Shown: positions 19,629-28,303, counted from the first letter of the stretch. The stretch is DNA of 51,092 nucleotides from Tepidiphilus olei (GCF_006980705.1 NZ_SBHO01000011.1:1-51092); one strand, 5' to 3'. Program-made: numbers and translations. The notes: generated by a model not told the origin, from the letters alone.

Positions 19629-20606
19629 ATGCGTGCTTTGATCTGCAAAGAATATGGTCCCCCCGAAACTTTGGTGCTCGGCGAGCTCCCTTCGCCACCG
19701 CTCGGAGCGAAGGACGTCAGGATTCGCGTGCGTGCTTGTGGCGTCAATTTCCCCGATCTCCTCATCATTCAAAACAAGTATCAGGTCAAGCCGCAGTTGC
19801 CTTTCGCTCCGGGCGGTGAGGTTGCCGGTGAGGTACTGGAAGTCGGCTCAGAAGTGCGTCGGATACGTCCTGGCGACAAGGTGATGGCGCTCACCGGCTA
19901 CGGCGGGTTCGCCGAAGAAGTGGTCGTGGATGAACACCGCGTGTTACCCATGCCCGCTGGGATGGATTTCGTTACCGCCGCCGGTTTCACCATGGTCTAT
20001 GGAACGACCTACCACGCTCTGGTACAGCGTGCGTCCATTCAAGCTGCCGAGACTTTGGTGGTGCTCGGCGCGGCTGGCGGGGTAGGACTAGCCGCGGTCG
20101 AGCTCGGCAAGGTGTTCGGAGCCCGGGTGATCGCCTGTGCCGGTTCGGAAGAGAAGCTGCGGACTGCCCGCGAACATGGCGCCGATGAGCTCGTCGATTA
20201 TCGGCGTGAGGATCTCAAGGAGCGCATCAAAGCGCTCACCGACGGCAAGGGGGCCGACGTTTGTTTCGACCCCGTGGGGGGAGATGCGTTTGATGCGATG
20301 GCGCGTTCTATGAACTGGAACGGTCGCCTCTTGGTAATTGGCTTTGCCAGCGGGCGCATCCCGCAGTTGCCGGTCAATTTGCCGCTCCTCAAAGGGTACC
20401 AGGTAGTCGGCGTTTTCTGGGGCGCCTTCGTTGCGCGCGAACCCGAAACGAACCGGCGCAATTTCGCGCACCTCTTCGAACTCTATGCGGCGGGGCGGAT
20501 TCGTCCGCACGTCTCGCATACCTACCCACTGGAGCAGGCGGCGCGAGCCTTGGATGACCTCTCTGCACGCCGAGCCATCGGCAAAATCGTCGTGACGATC
20601 GAGTGA
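19629..20606 (+). CDS. NADPH:quinone oxidoreductase-like MDR protein
   Basis: 325 residues, zinc-free MDR of the quinone oxidoreductase branch, distinct from the preceding gene. It shows CGVNFPDLLIIQNKY, a PGGEVAGEV turn, the nucleotide-binding LGAAGGVGLAAVELGKVFG, and FDPVGGDAFDAM. Family members reduce quinones or enoyl thioesters; the real substrate here is unknown. It is 32 bp after the PTGR-like gene, with GGAGATG as the ribosome site. The 87 bp that follow hold a palindrome and promoter-like AT-rich DNA. Confidence 0.9.
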   Translation: MRALICKEYGPPETLVLGELPSPPLGAKDVRIRVRACGVNFPDLLIIQNKYQVKPQLPFAPGGEVAGEVLEVGSEVRRIRPGDKVMALTGYGGFAEEVVVDEHRVLPMPAGMDFVTAAGFTMVYGTTYHALVQRASIQAAETLVVLGAAGGVGLAAVELGKVFGARVIACAGSEEKLRTAREHGADELVDYRREDLKERIKALTDGKGADVCFDPVGGDAFDAMARSMNWNGRLLVIGFASGRIPQLPVNLPLLKGYQVVGVFWGAFVAREPETNRRNFAHLFELYAAGRIRPHVSHTYPLEQAARALDDLSARRAIGKIVVTIE

Positions 20607-20616
20607 ATGGTCGTCG

Positions 20617-20645
20617 TGGTGCAAAAACGAGCGTTTCGTTATAAA
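20617..20645 (+). promoter_or_regulatory. Importer promoter region with AAACG-N2-CGTTT palindrome
   Basis: AAACGAGCGTTT (20625-20636) is a perfect 5-2-5 inverted repeat with the same half-sites as the 7285-7298 palindrome. It lies between a weak -35 candidate TGGTGC (20617-20622) and TATAAA (20640-20645), where a bound repressor would block polymerase. The DNA downstream to 20690 is strongly AT-rich, unlike its neighbours, and ends in GAGGGAGG, the ribosome site of the first importer gene. Confidence 0.5.
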
Positions 20646-20693
20646 ATATTTTCTAAGACCGATCGATTACATATATAAAAATCGAGGGAGGAC

Positions 20694-21449
20694 ATGGAGG
20701 AAGACTACATTCTCGAGGCGAAAGGCCTCGTCAAGGAGTTTCGCGGCTTCGTCGCCGTCAATGGGGTGGATCTCAAAGTACGTCGGGGATCGATCCACGC
20801 CCTGATCGGCCCCAATGGCGCGGGCAAGACGACGGTCTTCAACCTGTTGACGAAATTTCTGCCGGTAACGCGAGGGCAGATCCTCTACCAAGGGCGGGAC
20901 ATCACCCATTACAGCCCGGCGCGGGTCGCACAGATCGGCATCGTCCGCTCGTTTCAGATTTCCTCGGTTTTTCCTCATTTGACGGCGCTAGAGAACGTTC
21001 GTTTGGGGCTTCAGGCCAAAGCAGGGGGGTCGTTCGCTTTCTGGCGCTCCGGGGCGCTCTTGCATCGCTTCGATGAAGCGGCCCTGGCCCTGCTCGAGCA
21101 GGTCGGTTTGCGCGAGTACGCCAAGGTGATGGCAGTGGAATTACCCTATGGACGCAAACGGGCCTTGGAGATCGCCACCACGCTCGCCGCCGATCCCGAG
21201 TTGATGCTGCTCGACGAGCCGACCCAGGGGATGGGAACGGAGGATGTCGAAGCGATTACCGCTTTGCTCAAGCGCATGGCCCAGGGACGGACCGTGCTGA
21301 TGGTGGAGCACAACCTGGGGGTGGTGGCGCACTTGGCCGATCGCATCACGGTCTTGCAGCGCGGAACGGTGCTTGCCGAAGGCACTTATGCCGAGGTCTC
21401 TTCAAACCCTGAAGTGATCGCTGCTTATCTCGGAGTCGCTCATGCTTGA
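20694..21449 (+). CDS. livG: HAAT-type ABC importer ATPase, LivG-like
   Basis: One of two ATPases of a branched-chain amino acid or organic-acid importer. 251 residues with Walker A GPNGAGKTT. The LivG-type signature YGRKRALEIATTL takes the place of LSGGQ, followed by Walker B LMLLDEPTQGM and switch His in VEHNLGVV. It follows the palindrome at 20625 and overlaps livF by 8 bp. The family name reflects homology only; the neighbours suggest a carboxylic-acid substrate. Confidence 0.93.
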   Translation: MEEDYILEAKGLVKEFRGFVAVNGVDLKVRRGSIHALIGPNGAGKTTVFNLLTKFLPVTRGQILYQGRDITHYSPARVAQIGIVRSFQISSVFPHLTALENVRLGLQAKAGGSFAFWRSGALLHRFDEAALALLEQVGLREYAKVMAVELPYGRKRALEIATTLAADPELMLLDEPTQGMGTEDVEAITALLKRMAQGRTVLMVEHNLGVVAHLADRITVLQRGTVLAEGTYAEVSSNPEVIAAYLGVAHA

Positions 21450-22158
21450 ACCCCGTGCCGATGAGATCCTGCGGGTCTCCGATCTTCACGCGTTCTATGG
21501 CGAATCGCACATCCTGCATGGGATCGACCTTACCGTCTATCGCGGCGAGGTGGTCACCTTGCTCGGCCGCAACGGCTCCGGCCGCACCACCACGCTCAAA
21601 GCGATCCTCGGTCTGGTCGATCGGCGTACGGGGTACGTGAGCATCAACGGTCGGCCGGTGATCTCGTTGCCAACTTATCAGATTGCCCGTATCGGCGTCG
21701 GTTACTGCCCCGAAGAGCGCGGCATTTTCGCCTCGCTCACTGTCGAAGAAAACCTTCTGCTACCGCCGACCTTGCGCTCCGATGGCATGAGTCTGGCGGA
21801 GATCTACGAGATGTTCCCCAACCTATGGGAACGGCGCAAGAGCCAGGGATCGAAACTTTCGGGAGGCGAGCAGCAGATGCTGGCGATCGCGCGCATTCTG
21901 CGCACTGGCGCCTATCTGCTTCTGCTCGATGAGATCACCGAGGGGCTTGCCCCCGTGATCGTGCAGGCGCTGGGGGAGGTGATCCGTAAGCTGAAGGATA
22001 GAGGTTATACCATCGTATTGGTCGAGCAGAATTTCCACTTCGCGGCCCCGTTGGCCGATCGGCACTACGTGATCGAACGCGGCCGGGTGCTCGACATGAT
22101 CCCACATCATGAATTAGAGAAGAACCGAGAACGGCTCAATGCGTTGCTCAGCGTGTGA
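21442..22158 (+). CDS. livF: HAAT-type ABC importer ATPase, LivF-like
   Basis: Second ATPase of the importer, 238 residues. It carries the signature LSGGEQQMLAIARIL and Walker B LLLLDEITEGLAP. Walker A reads GRNGSGRTT, with Arg in place of the usual Lys. From memory, an Arg here is seen in part of the LivF family, so it need not mean inactivity, but it leaves LivG with the canonical P-loop. Translation is coupled to livG through the 8-bp overlap. Confidence 0.92.
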   Translation: MLEPRADEILRVSDLHAFYGESHILHGIDLTVYRGEVVTLLGRNGSGRTTTLKAILGLVDRRTGYVSINGRPVISLPTYQIARIGVGYCPEERGIFASLTVEENLLLPPTLRSDGMSLAEIYEMFPNLWERRKSQGSKLSGGEQQMLAIARILRTGAYLLLLDEITEGLAPVIVQALGEVIRKLKDRGYTIVLVEQNFHFAAPLADRHYVIERGRVLDMIPHHELEKNRERLNALLSV

Positions 22159-22195
22159 GCCGCTCATCCAACTTTTTTACCAGGAGGAGACCTTC

Positions 22196-23413
22196 ATGAA
22201 AAAGCATCTCACAAAGCAACTCTATGCCATCGTCGCAGGAGTCTTGCTCAGCTCGGCGGCACAGGCACAAATTTCCGGGGACGTCGTCAAGATCGGGATA
22301 CTCAATGGTATGACGGGTCCCTATGCCTCGATCAGCGGCAAGGGTTCCGTGGTGGCTGCACAGATGGCCGTGGAGGATTTCGGCGGAAAGGTATTGGACA
22401 AACCGATTCAGATCGTCTCGGCGGATCATCAGAATAAACCCGACGTCGGCGCCACCATCGCCCGCCAGTGGATCGAGCGCGATGGCGTGGATATGATCGC
22501 CGACATGGATACCTCCAGTGTGGGCATCGCCGTGCAGAAGCTCGCCGCGGAGAAAGGGGTGATCACGATGAACACCGGTTCGGGCACGACGGCGCTGACG
22601 AACAAGGAATGCACTCCTCTTGGCATTCACTATGCGTACGATACGTATGCCCTCGCTGCGGGTTTGGCCGAACCGATCATTCGCGAGGGAGGGAAGAAAT
22701 GGTTCTTCATCACTGCCGATTACGTCTTCGGGCATTCCTTGGAGCAGGACGCCACCAAGGTCGTCAAGGCCCGCGGCGGTGAAGTGCTCGGTTCGGTGCG
22801 CCACCCCTTCCCGAGCACGGATTTCTCTTCCTATCTCCTCCAAGCGCAGAATTCCGGTGCCGACGTGATCGCCCTGGCCAACGCCGGTCAGGATACGACC
22901 AACGCCATTCGCCAAGCGGCGGAATTCGGCATCGGGCGCGATGGCAAGCAGCAGATCGTCGGGTTGCTCGTCTTCAGCGCCGACGTGAAAGCCCTCGGTT
23001 TGGCAGTAGCCCAAGGCTTGAAGTTCGTCGATAGTTGGTATTGGGACATGAACGATGAGACGCGGGCGTTTGCCAAGCGCTTCATGCAGCGTCATGGCGC
23101 GGCACCCACGAGTGACCAGGCTGCGGTCTATTCGGTCGTCTTGCAATACCTGAAAGCGGTGGAAGCGGCGGGAACCGACGAAGGCAAGGCGGTGCGGGCG
23201 CAACTGGGCAAGATGAAGTTCAATGACATGTATCACAAGAACGCCTGGGTGCGCGAAGACGGGCGCGTGATGCACGACATGTACCTCATGCAGGCCAAAT
23301 CGCCCAAGGAATCGACGGGCGAATGGGATCTGGTGAAGATCCTGGAGGTGATTCCCGCCGAGAAGGCCTTCATCCCCCTGAGCGAGAGCGAGTGTCCGCT
23401 GGTGAAGAAGTGA
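22196..23413 (+). CDS. ABC importer periplasmic binding protein, copy 1
   Basis: 405 residues from ATG 22196, with an excellent AGGAGGAG site. The signal peptide (residues 1-24) is basic, then hydrophobic, ending AAQAQ. The mature part is a type I periplasmic binding fold (Leu/Ile/Val-binding superfamily) beginning GDVVKIGILNGMTGPYAS, with ADHQNKPDVGATIAR and DMDTSSVGIAVQ as further markers. The neighbours (acyl-CoA dehydrogenase, acyl-CoA ligase) argue for an organic-acid ligand. A second, very similar gene closes the transporter operon at 25373; the mature proteins are nearly identical over long blocks. Confidence 0.92.
   Translation: MKKHLTKQLYAIVAGVLLSSAAQAQISGDVVKIGILNGMTGPYASISGKGSVVAAQMAVEDFGGKVLDKPIQIVSADHQNKPDVGATIARQWIERDGVDMIADMDTSSVGIAVQKLAAEKGVITMNTGSGTTALTNKECTPLGIHYAYDTYALAAGLAEPIIREGGKKWFFITADYVFGHSLEQDATKVVKARGGEVLGSVRHPFPSTDFSSYLLQAQNSGADVIALANAGQDTTNAIRQAAEFGIGRDGKQQIVGLLVFSADVKALGLAVAQGLKFVDSWYWDMNDETRAFAKRFMQRHGAAPTSDQAAVYSVVLQYLKAVEAAGTDEGKAVRAQLGKMKFNDMYHKNAWVREDGRVMHDMYLMQAKSPKESTGEWDLVKILEVIPAEKAFIPLSESECPLVKK
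23151..23248 (+). repeat. 98-bp tract identical to 26322-26419
   Basis: Within the C-terminal part of binding protein 1, a 98-base stretch from TGAAAGCGGT to AACGCCTGG is identical, base for base, to the same region of binding protein 2. Flanking DNA has diverged at many third positions, so gene conversion is a reasonable explanation. Confidence 0.85.
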
Positions 23414-23469
23414 CGTGATCGTCGCCGGGGGTGAGGCAGCACCTCCGGCATCCTCATCAGGAGAGCGGA

Positions 23470-24372
23470 GTGGATCCTTTCATCAAATCGGTCCTCAGTC
23501 AGGCCATGCTCGGTCTGAACAACGGGGCCTTCTACGCTTTGTTGAGTTTGGGCTTGGCCGTCATTTTCGGCTTGCTCAACATCGTGAATTTTGCGCACGG
23601 CGCTTTTTACATGCTCGGTGCTTTCTTGGCTCTGATTGGGCTGACGCAGTTCGGTGGCTGGATCGGCATGCCGGAGCTGAGCATCGGTTTCTGGTGGGCT
23701 TTGTTGCTCTCTCCTTTGCTCGTCGGCTTGTTCGGCATCGTGATCGAGCGCACCATGCTCAAGCGCCTCGCCGGTCTCGATCACCTCTATGGCTTGTTGC
23801 TGACCTTTGGCGTTGCCCTCGTGCTGCAGGGGTTCTTCGGGAATTTCTACAACATGGCGGGCACGCCCTATCCCGGGATTCCGCCGAGCCTGCGCGGTGT
23901 GGTCGATCTAGGGTTCATGTACTTTCCGAAGTATCGGTTGTTCGCCTTGCTTTTTTCTCTGGCGGTGTGTTTCGTGACCTGGTACGCGATCGAGCGCACC
24001 AAACTCGGTGCGCTGCTTCGTGCCAGTACGGAGAATCCCAAGCTCGTCGAGGCATTCGGGGTCAATGTTCCACTGCTCGTCACCCTGACTTATGGCTTCG
24101 GCTGCGCCTTGGCCGGTTTGGCTGGAGTCATGGCTGCCCCCATCTATTCGGTGAGCCCCTTGATGGGCTCTGAGATCATCATCGTCGTGTTCGCCGTGGT
24201 CGTCATCGGTGGGATGGGTTCCATCCTGGGAGCGATCGTCACGGGTTTGGGGCTGGGGTTGATCGAAGGCGTCGTCAAAGTGCTCTATCCGCCGGCAGCG
24301 AGCCTCGTCGTATTCGTGATCATGGCGATCGTCCTGATGGTACGCCCCAGTGGGCTTTTTGGCAGGGAGTGA
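23470..24372 (+). CDS. livH: HAAT-type ABC importer permease, LivH-like
   Basis: Inner-membrane permease of 300 residues from GTG 23470, preceded by GGAG with 6-bp spacing. About eight hydrophobic segments are visible. ALLSLGLAVIFGLLNIVNFA and HGAFYMLGAF are the hallmark LivH N-terminal motif. The cytoplasmic EAA-like loop reads ASTENPKLVEAFGVNV, and VVIGGMGSILGAIVTGLGLG near the end is also typical. It lies 56 bp after binding protein 1 and 4 bp before livM. Confidence 0.92.
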   Translation: MDPFIKSVLSQAMLGLNNGAFYALLSLGLAVIFGLLNIVNFAHGAFYMLGAFLALIGLTQFGGWIGMPELSIGFWWALLLSPLLVGLFGIVIERTMLKRLAGLDHLYGLLLTFGVALVLQGFFGNFYNMAGTPYPGIPPSLRGVVDLGFMYFPKYRLFALLFSLAVCFVTWYAIERTKLGALLRASTENPKLVEAFGVNVPLLVTLTYGFGCALAGLAGVMAAPIYSVSPLMGSEIIIVVFAVVVIGGMGSILGAIVTGLGLGLIEGVVKVLYPPAASLVVFVIMAIVLMVRPSGLFGRE

Positions 24373-24376
24373 GGGC

Positions 24377-25357
24377 ATGACGCGCAAACAATGGTTTCTA
24401 TTGCTCGGCCTGGGGGTGGTCGCCCCCTTCGTGCTCTACCCGGTCTTCGTGATGAAGATGCTGTGTTTTGCCCTTTTTGCCTGCGCCTTCAATCTCCTAC
24501 TGGGGTATACCGGTTTGCTCTCCTTCGGTCACGCGGCTTTCTTTGGCGGGGCGGCGTATGTGGCTGGTTATGCGGTCAAAAGCTGGGGCGTCCCGCCAGA
24601 GATCGGCATCTTGATCGGTTTGGGGGTCGGAGCGATCCTGGGCGCTGCGGTGGGGGCGTTGGCCATCCGGCGCCAAGGGATTTATTTCGCCATGGTCACC
24701 CTGGCGCTGGCGCAGATCGTCTACTTCGTTGCCGTGAAAGCCCCTTTTACCGGCGGTGAGGATGGATTGCAGGGGATTCCTCGCGGACGTCTTTTTGGGA
24801 TCGTGGATTTGAACGATACGATGAACATGTATTACTTCGTCCTGGCGATCTTTCTTCTCGCGTTCTGGTCGATCGCGCGCATCATCGATTCCCCGTTCGG
24901 TCAAGTGCTCAAGGCGATCCGGGAAAACGAGGCGCGTGCCCTATCCCTTGGCTACGACGTCGACCGCTTCAAACTGCTTGCCTTCGTCTTGTCGGCCGCA
25001 CTGGCTGGCCTGGCGGGGGCGACCAAAGCCTTGGTCTTCCAATTCGCCTCGCTCACCGACGTGCACTGGACGACTTCGGGCGAAGTGGTCCTGATGACCT
25101 TGCTCGGCGGCGTCGGCACTTTGTTCGGGCCGATGGTAGGCGCCTTCACGGTCGTTGCTCTGCATTCGGAGTTGAGCGCCCTCGGCTCTTGGGTCACGGT
25201 GATTATCGGAGCCACGTTCATCGTGTGCGTACTGGTGTTCCGCCGAGGCATCGTCGGCGAGCTTCAGGCTTTGGCACAACGGCATTTTTGGGGCCGGAGG
25301 GAAGCAAACGAAGCAGAGCTGGCGCAGATCGAGCAGGGTTCGAAGTCGAAACCATGA
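24377..25357 (+). CDS. livM: HAAT-type ABC importer permease, LivM-like
   Basis: Second permease, 326 residues from ATG 24377 (GGGAGTGAGG site). It has about nine membrane segments with the LivM marker NLLLGYTGLLSFGHAAFFG. The coupling loop reads IRENEARALSLGYDVDRFKL, followed by GGVGTLFGPMVGA. It pairs with LivH to form the heterodimeric channel. The gene ends 15 bp before binding protein 2. Confidence 0.92.
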   Translation: MTRKQWFLLLGLGVVAPFVLYPVFVMKMLCFALFACAFNLLLGYTGLLSFGHAAFFGGAAYVAGYAVKSWGVPPEIGILIGLGVGAILGAAVGALAIRRQGIYFAMVTLALAQIVYFVAVKAPFTGGEDGLQGIPRGRLFGIVDLNDTMNMYYFVLAIFLLAFWSIARIIDSPFGQVLKAIRENEARALSLGYDVDRFKLLAFVLSAALAGLAGATKALVFQFASLTDVHWTTSGEVVLMTLLGGVGTLFGPMVGAFTVVALHSELSALGSWVTVIIGATFIVCVLVFRRGIVGELQALAQRHFWGRREANEAELAQIEQGSKSKP

Positions 25358-25372
25358 TTGGGAGGGCGAGAC

Positions 25373-26584
25373 GTGATCAAAAAAGTCGTATGGCTGGCTG
25401 CAGCGGCATGCTGGGCGATGGCCCAGGGGGCTCAAGCACAGATTTCCGGCGATGTGGTGAAAATCGGCATTCTCAACGGGATGACGGGTTACGCCGCAGA
25501 TATCAGCGGCAAGGGGTCGGTGGTGGCGGCGCAGATGGCGGTGGAGGATTTCGGCGGAAAAGTGCTCGGCAAGCCGATCCAAATCGTTTCGGGGGATCAT
25601 CAGAACAAGCCCGACGTCGGAGCCACCATCGCCAGGGGCTGGATCGAGCGCGATGGAGTCGACATGATCGCCGATATGGATACTTCGAGCGTAGGGATCG
25701 CCGTGCAGCGCCTTGCCTCACAGCTGGGCGTGATCACGATGAATACCGCTTCAGGTTCAACGGCGTTGACGAACAAGGAGTGTACTCCCTTCGGGATTCA
25801 TTACGCCTATGATACTCATGCGCTCGCCGTCGGGGTGGCCGACCCCATCATCAACGCAGGCGGGAAGCGATGGTTCTTCCTGACCGCCGATTATGCCTTT
25901 GGCCATTCCTTGGAGCAAGATGCAAGCAAGATCGTCAAGGAGCGGGGCGGTGACGTGGTCGGTTCCCTGCGCCATCCCATGCAAACGACGGACTTTTCCT
26001 CCTTTTTACTGCAGGCACAGAATTCCGGTGCCGACGTGATCGCGCTGGCCAATGCCGCTCAGGATACGATCAATTCGATCAAACAGGCAGCAGAGTTCGG
26101 AATCGGGCGAGATGGTAAGCAGCAGATCGTCGGTCTGCTCGTCTTTAGTTCGGATGTGAAGGCGCTCGGTTTGGCAGTAGCTCAAGGTTTGAAATTCGTC
26201 GATAGCTGGTATTGGGACATGAACGAGGAGACGAGAGCCTTTGCCAAGCGCTTCCAGCAGCGCCATAATGCAGCGCCTACGAGCAACCATGCAGCCGTCT
26301 ATTCGGCCGTATTGCAATATTTGAAAGCGGTGGAAGCGGCGGGAACCGACGAAGGCAAGGCGGTGCGGGCGCAACTGGGCAAGATGAAGTTCAATGACAT
26401 GTATCACAAGAACGCCTGGCTGCGTGAGGATGGGCGCGTGATGCACGACATGTACCTCATGCAGGTGAAATCGCCCAAGGAGTCGAAGGGAGAATGGGAC
26501 CTGGTGAAAGTGATCGAGACGATTCCCGCTGACAAAGCCTTCATCCCCTTGAGTGAGAGCCAGTGTCCCCTGGTGAAGCAGTAA
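25373..26584 (+). CDS. ABC importer periplasmic binding protein, copy 2
   Basis: 403 residues from GTG 25373 (GGGAGG site). The signal peptide MIKKVVWLAAAACWAMAQG ends in AQA. The mature protein is a close paralogue of the one at 22196: both start QISGDVVKIGILNGMTG and both end with IPLSESxCPLVK. Differences are scattered, for example YAADISGKG here against YASISGKG there. The transporter thus has two solute receptors for one membrane complex, either for higher capacity or for two related ligands. A 98-bp stretch is identical in both genes. Confidence 0.92.
   Translation: MIKKVVWLAAAACWAMAQGAQAQISGDVVKIGILNGMTGYAADISGKGSVVAAQMAVEDFGGKVLGKPIQIVSGDHQNKPDVGATIARGWIERDGVDMIADMDTSSVGIAVQRLASQLGVITMNTASGSTALTNKECTPFGIHYAYDTHALAVGVADPIINAGGKRWFFLTADYAFGHSLEQDASKIVKERGGDVVGSLRHPMQTTDFSSFLLQAQNSGADVIALANAAQDTINSIKQAAEFGIGRDGKQQIVGLLVFSSDVKALGLAVAQGLKFVDSWYWDMNEETRAFAKRFQQRHNAAPTSNHAAVYSAVLQYLKAVEAAGTDEGKAVRAQLGKMKFNDMYHKNAWLREDGRVMHDMYLMQVKSPKESKGEWDLVKVIETIPADKAFIPLSESQCPLVKQ
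26322..26419 (+). repeat. 98-bp tract identical to 23151-23248
   Basis: Second copy of the identical stretch, in binding protein 2, same orientation and frame. Recombination between the two copies would delete livHM and fuse the receptors. Confidence 0.85.
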
Positions 26585-26615
26585 GCCGACCGGGAAAACC
26601 TACGAGGATGAACCG

Positions 26616-28160
26616 ATGACGGATGTCGCTCACTTGATCCACGAGAGCGGAAAGCTCTCGCTTTCCGGTTTGATCCGTCACCATGCGCGCTACCAGGCCG
26701 AGCGCATCGCCGTCGAAGACGAACGACGCTCGCTCACTTATGGTGAGCTCGAGGAGCGGGCCAATCGAATCGCCAACGCCCTGCTGGCTGCAGGATTGAA
26801 ACGCGGGGATCGGATCGCCGCGCTCATGGAGAATCGCTGTGAATTCGTCGAAATCGAGGTGGCAGCGGCCAAGCTGGGGCTCATCGTCGCCGCGCTCAAT
26901 TGGCGTCTGACCGACGAAGAGTTGCGCCATTGCATCGAACTCGTCACCCCTTCCTTGTTCTTCGTCTCTGGCCGCTATATTGAGACCCTGGTTCGCCTCG
27001 GCTACGGGGGCGATCGTCTGATCGATCTCGATCGCGACTTCGAGGCGATGTTGCGTGCTGCCCCTGCCAAGGAAGCGCCGAACCTCGCTCAGCCAGAAGA
27101 TGGTCTCATCATCTTGTATACCAGCGGCACCACCGGCATGCCCAAAGGGGCCCTGATCAGCCAGAGGGCGGTGATCGCGCGCAGTCAGATTTTTTATCAC
27201 GATTTGCGCTTGGACGAAGCGGATGCCTTCGTGGCGTGGGCACCGTTCTTTCACATGGTCTCGAACGATCACGCCATGGCAACTTTGATCCATGGCGGTA
27301 GGGTGATCGTCATCGACGGTTTTCAACCCGACAAACTCGTCGAGACCGTTTCCCGGCATCGTATCGGTTGGTTCGTCGTGATGCCAGGGATGATCGAACG
27401 CCTGGCCGAGGAGCTGAAAAAGCGCCAAACCGTTCCTGCCGGCATCAAGGCGATCGGCGCCATGGCCGACTTGGTGCCGCGGCATCAGCTCGCCGAGATC
27501 ACCACCCTGCTGCGCGCCCCTTACGTCAACAGCTTCGGAGCGACCGAGACCGGACTGGCGCCTGCGAGCAAAAATTTCGTTGCGATCGGGACGATGCCGG
27601 AACGTCTGCCCAAGGAGCAGAGTTCCTACTGTGAGATCCGGCTCGTCGATGAGGACGACGTGGAAGTGCCCGATGGGGAACCCGGCGAGCTCGCCATCCG
27701 CGGTCCTAGTCTTTTCAGCGGTTATTGGCAGAACCCCGAAACGAATGCGAAAGATTTTCGCCATGGCTGGTTTCACATGGGCGACGTGTTCGTGCGCCAT
27801 CCCGATGGAACCCTGGAATTCGTCGACCGGCGCAAATACCTCATCAAGTCGGGCGGAGAGAACATCTATCCGGCCGAGATCGAGCGGGTGTTGCTGGCCG
27901 ATCCCCGCATCGACGAGGCCGTGGTCGTGCGCCGTAGGGATCCGCAGTGGGGCGAAGTGCCGGTGGCTTTCGTCGTGCCGCGCGATCCGACCCTCAGCGT
28001 GGAAGACGTGCTCGCGCTGTGCGAAGGGAAACTCGCGCGCTACAAGTTTCCCAAAGAGATCCGTTTCATCACCCATGAGGAGGTGCCGCGCAGTACCACC
28101 GGCAAGGTACAGCGGCACCACCTCGAGGTGAGGCTCAAGGAGGAAAAGCGCAGCATCTAG
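26616..28160 (+). CDS. AMP-dependent acyl-CoA synthetase
   Basis: Activates a carboxylic acid to its acyl-AMP and then its acyl-CoA. 514 residues of the ANL superfamily. Motif A1 region LTYGELEERANRIANAL, phosphate loop YTSGTTGMPKGAL, A5-type NSFGATETG, A7 region GWFHMGDVF, hinge FVDRRKYLIKSGGENIYP, and the catalytic Lys in STTGKVQR are all present. It is last in the importer operon (31 bp after binding protein 2), so it likely traps the imported acid as a CoA ester. The substrate class (fatty or aromatic) cannot be told by eye. Its TAG stop is part of a CTAG flanking a MITE-like element. Confidence 0.92.
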   Translation: MTDVAHLIHESGKLSLSGLIRHHARYQAERIAVEDERRSLTYGELEERANRIANALLAAGLKRGDRIAALMENRCEFVEIEVAAAKLGLIVAALNWRLTDEELRHCIELVTPSLFFVSGRYIETLVRLGYGGDRLIDLDRDFEAMLRAAPAKEAPNLAQPEDGLIILYTSGTTGMPKGALISQRAVIARSQIFYHDLRLDEADAFVAWAPFFHMVSNDHAMATLIHGGRVIVIDGFQPDKLVETVSRHRIGWFVVMPGMIERLAEELKKRQTVPAGIKAIGAMADLVPRHQLAEITTLLRAPYVNSFGATETGLAPASKNFVAIGTMPERLPKEQSSYCEIRLVDEDDVEVPDGEPGELAIRGPSLFSGYWQNPETNAKDFRHGWFHMGDVFVRHPDGTLEFVDRRKYLIKSGGENIYPAEIERVLLADPRIDEAVVVRRRDPQWGEVPVAFVVPRDPTLSVEDVLALCEGKLARYKFPKEIRFITHEEVPRSTTGKVQRHHLEVRLKEEKRSI

Positions 28161-28303
28161 GGAGACGCTGAAGAAATGAGCGAGCGGGATGAAGCGCAAG
28201 GCGTTTGGTGCGCAGCGACCGAGACATATCGAGTAGATAGGCGAGGGAGCGAGCACTGCGCAACGCAGCGATTCGCCCGCGCAGCCAATTATTCAGCGTT
28301 TCC
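28161..28303. mobile_element. MITE-like element with CTAG target duplication
   Basis: A 143-bp non-coding segment bounded by inverted ends: left GGAGACGCTGAAGAAATG, and right, read inward, GGAAACGCTGAATAATTG (15 of 18 match). CTAG flanks both sides (28157-28160 and 28304-28307). It contains GC-rich inner repeats (TGCGCAGCG, CTGCGCAACGCAGCG) able to fold. No protein is encoded. It sits exactly between the convergent acyl-CoA synthetase and prlC, whose TAG stops lie in the two CTAG copies. I recall similar betaproteobacterial repeats but cannot name the parent transposon. Confidence 0.7.
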
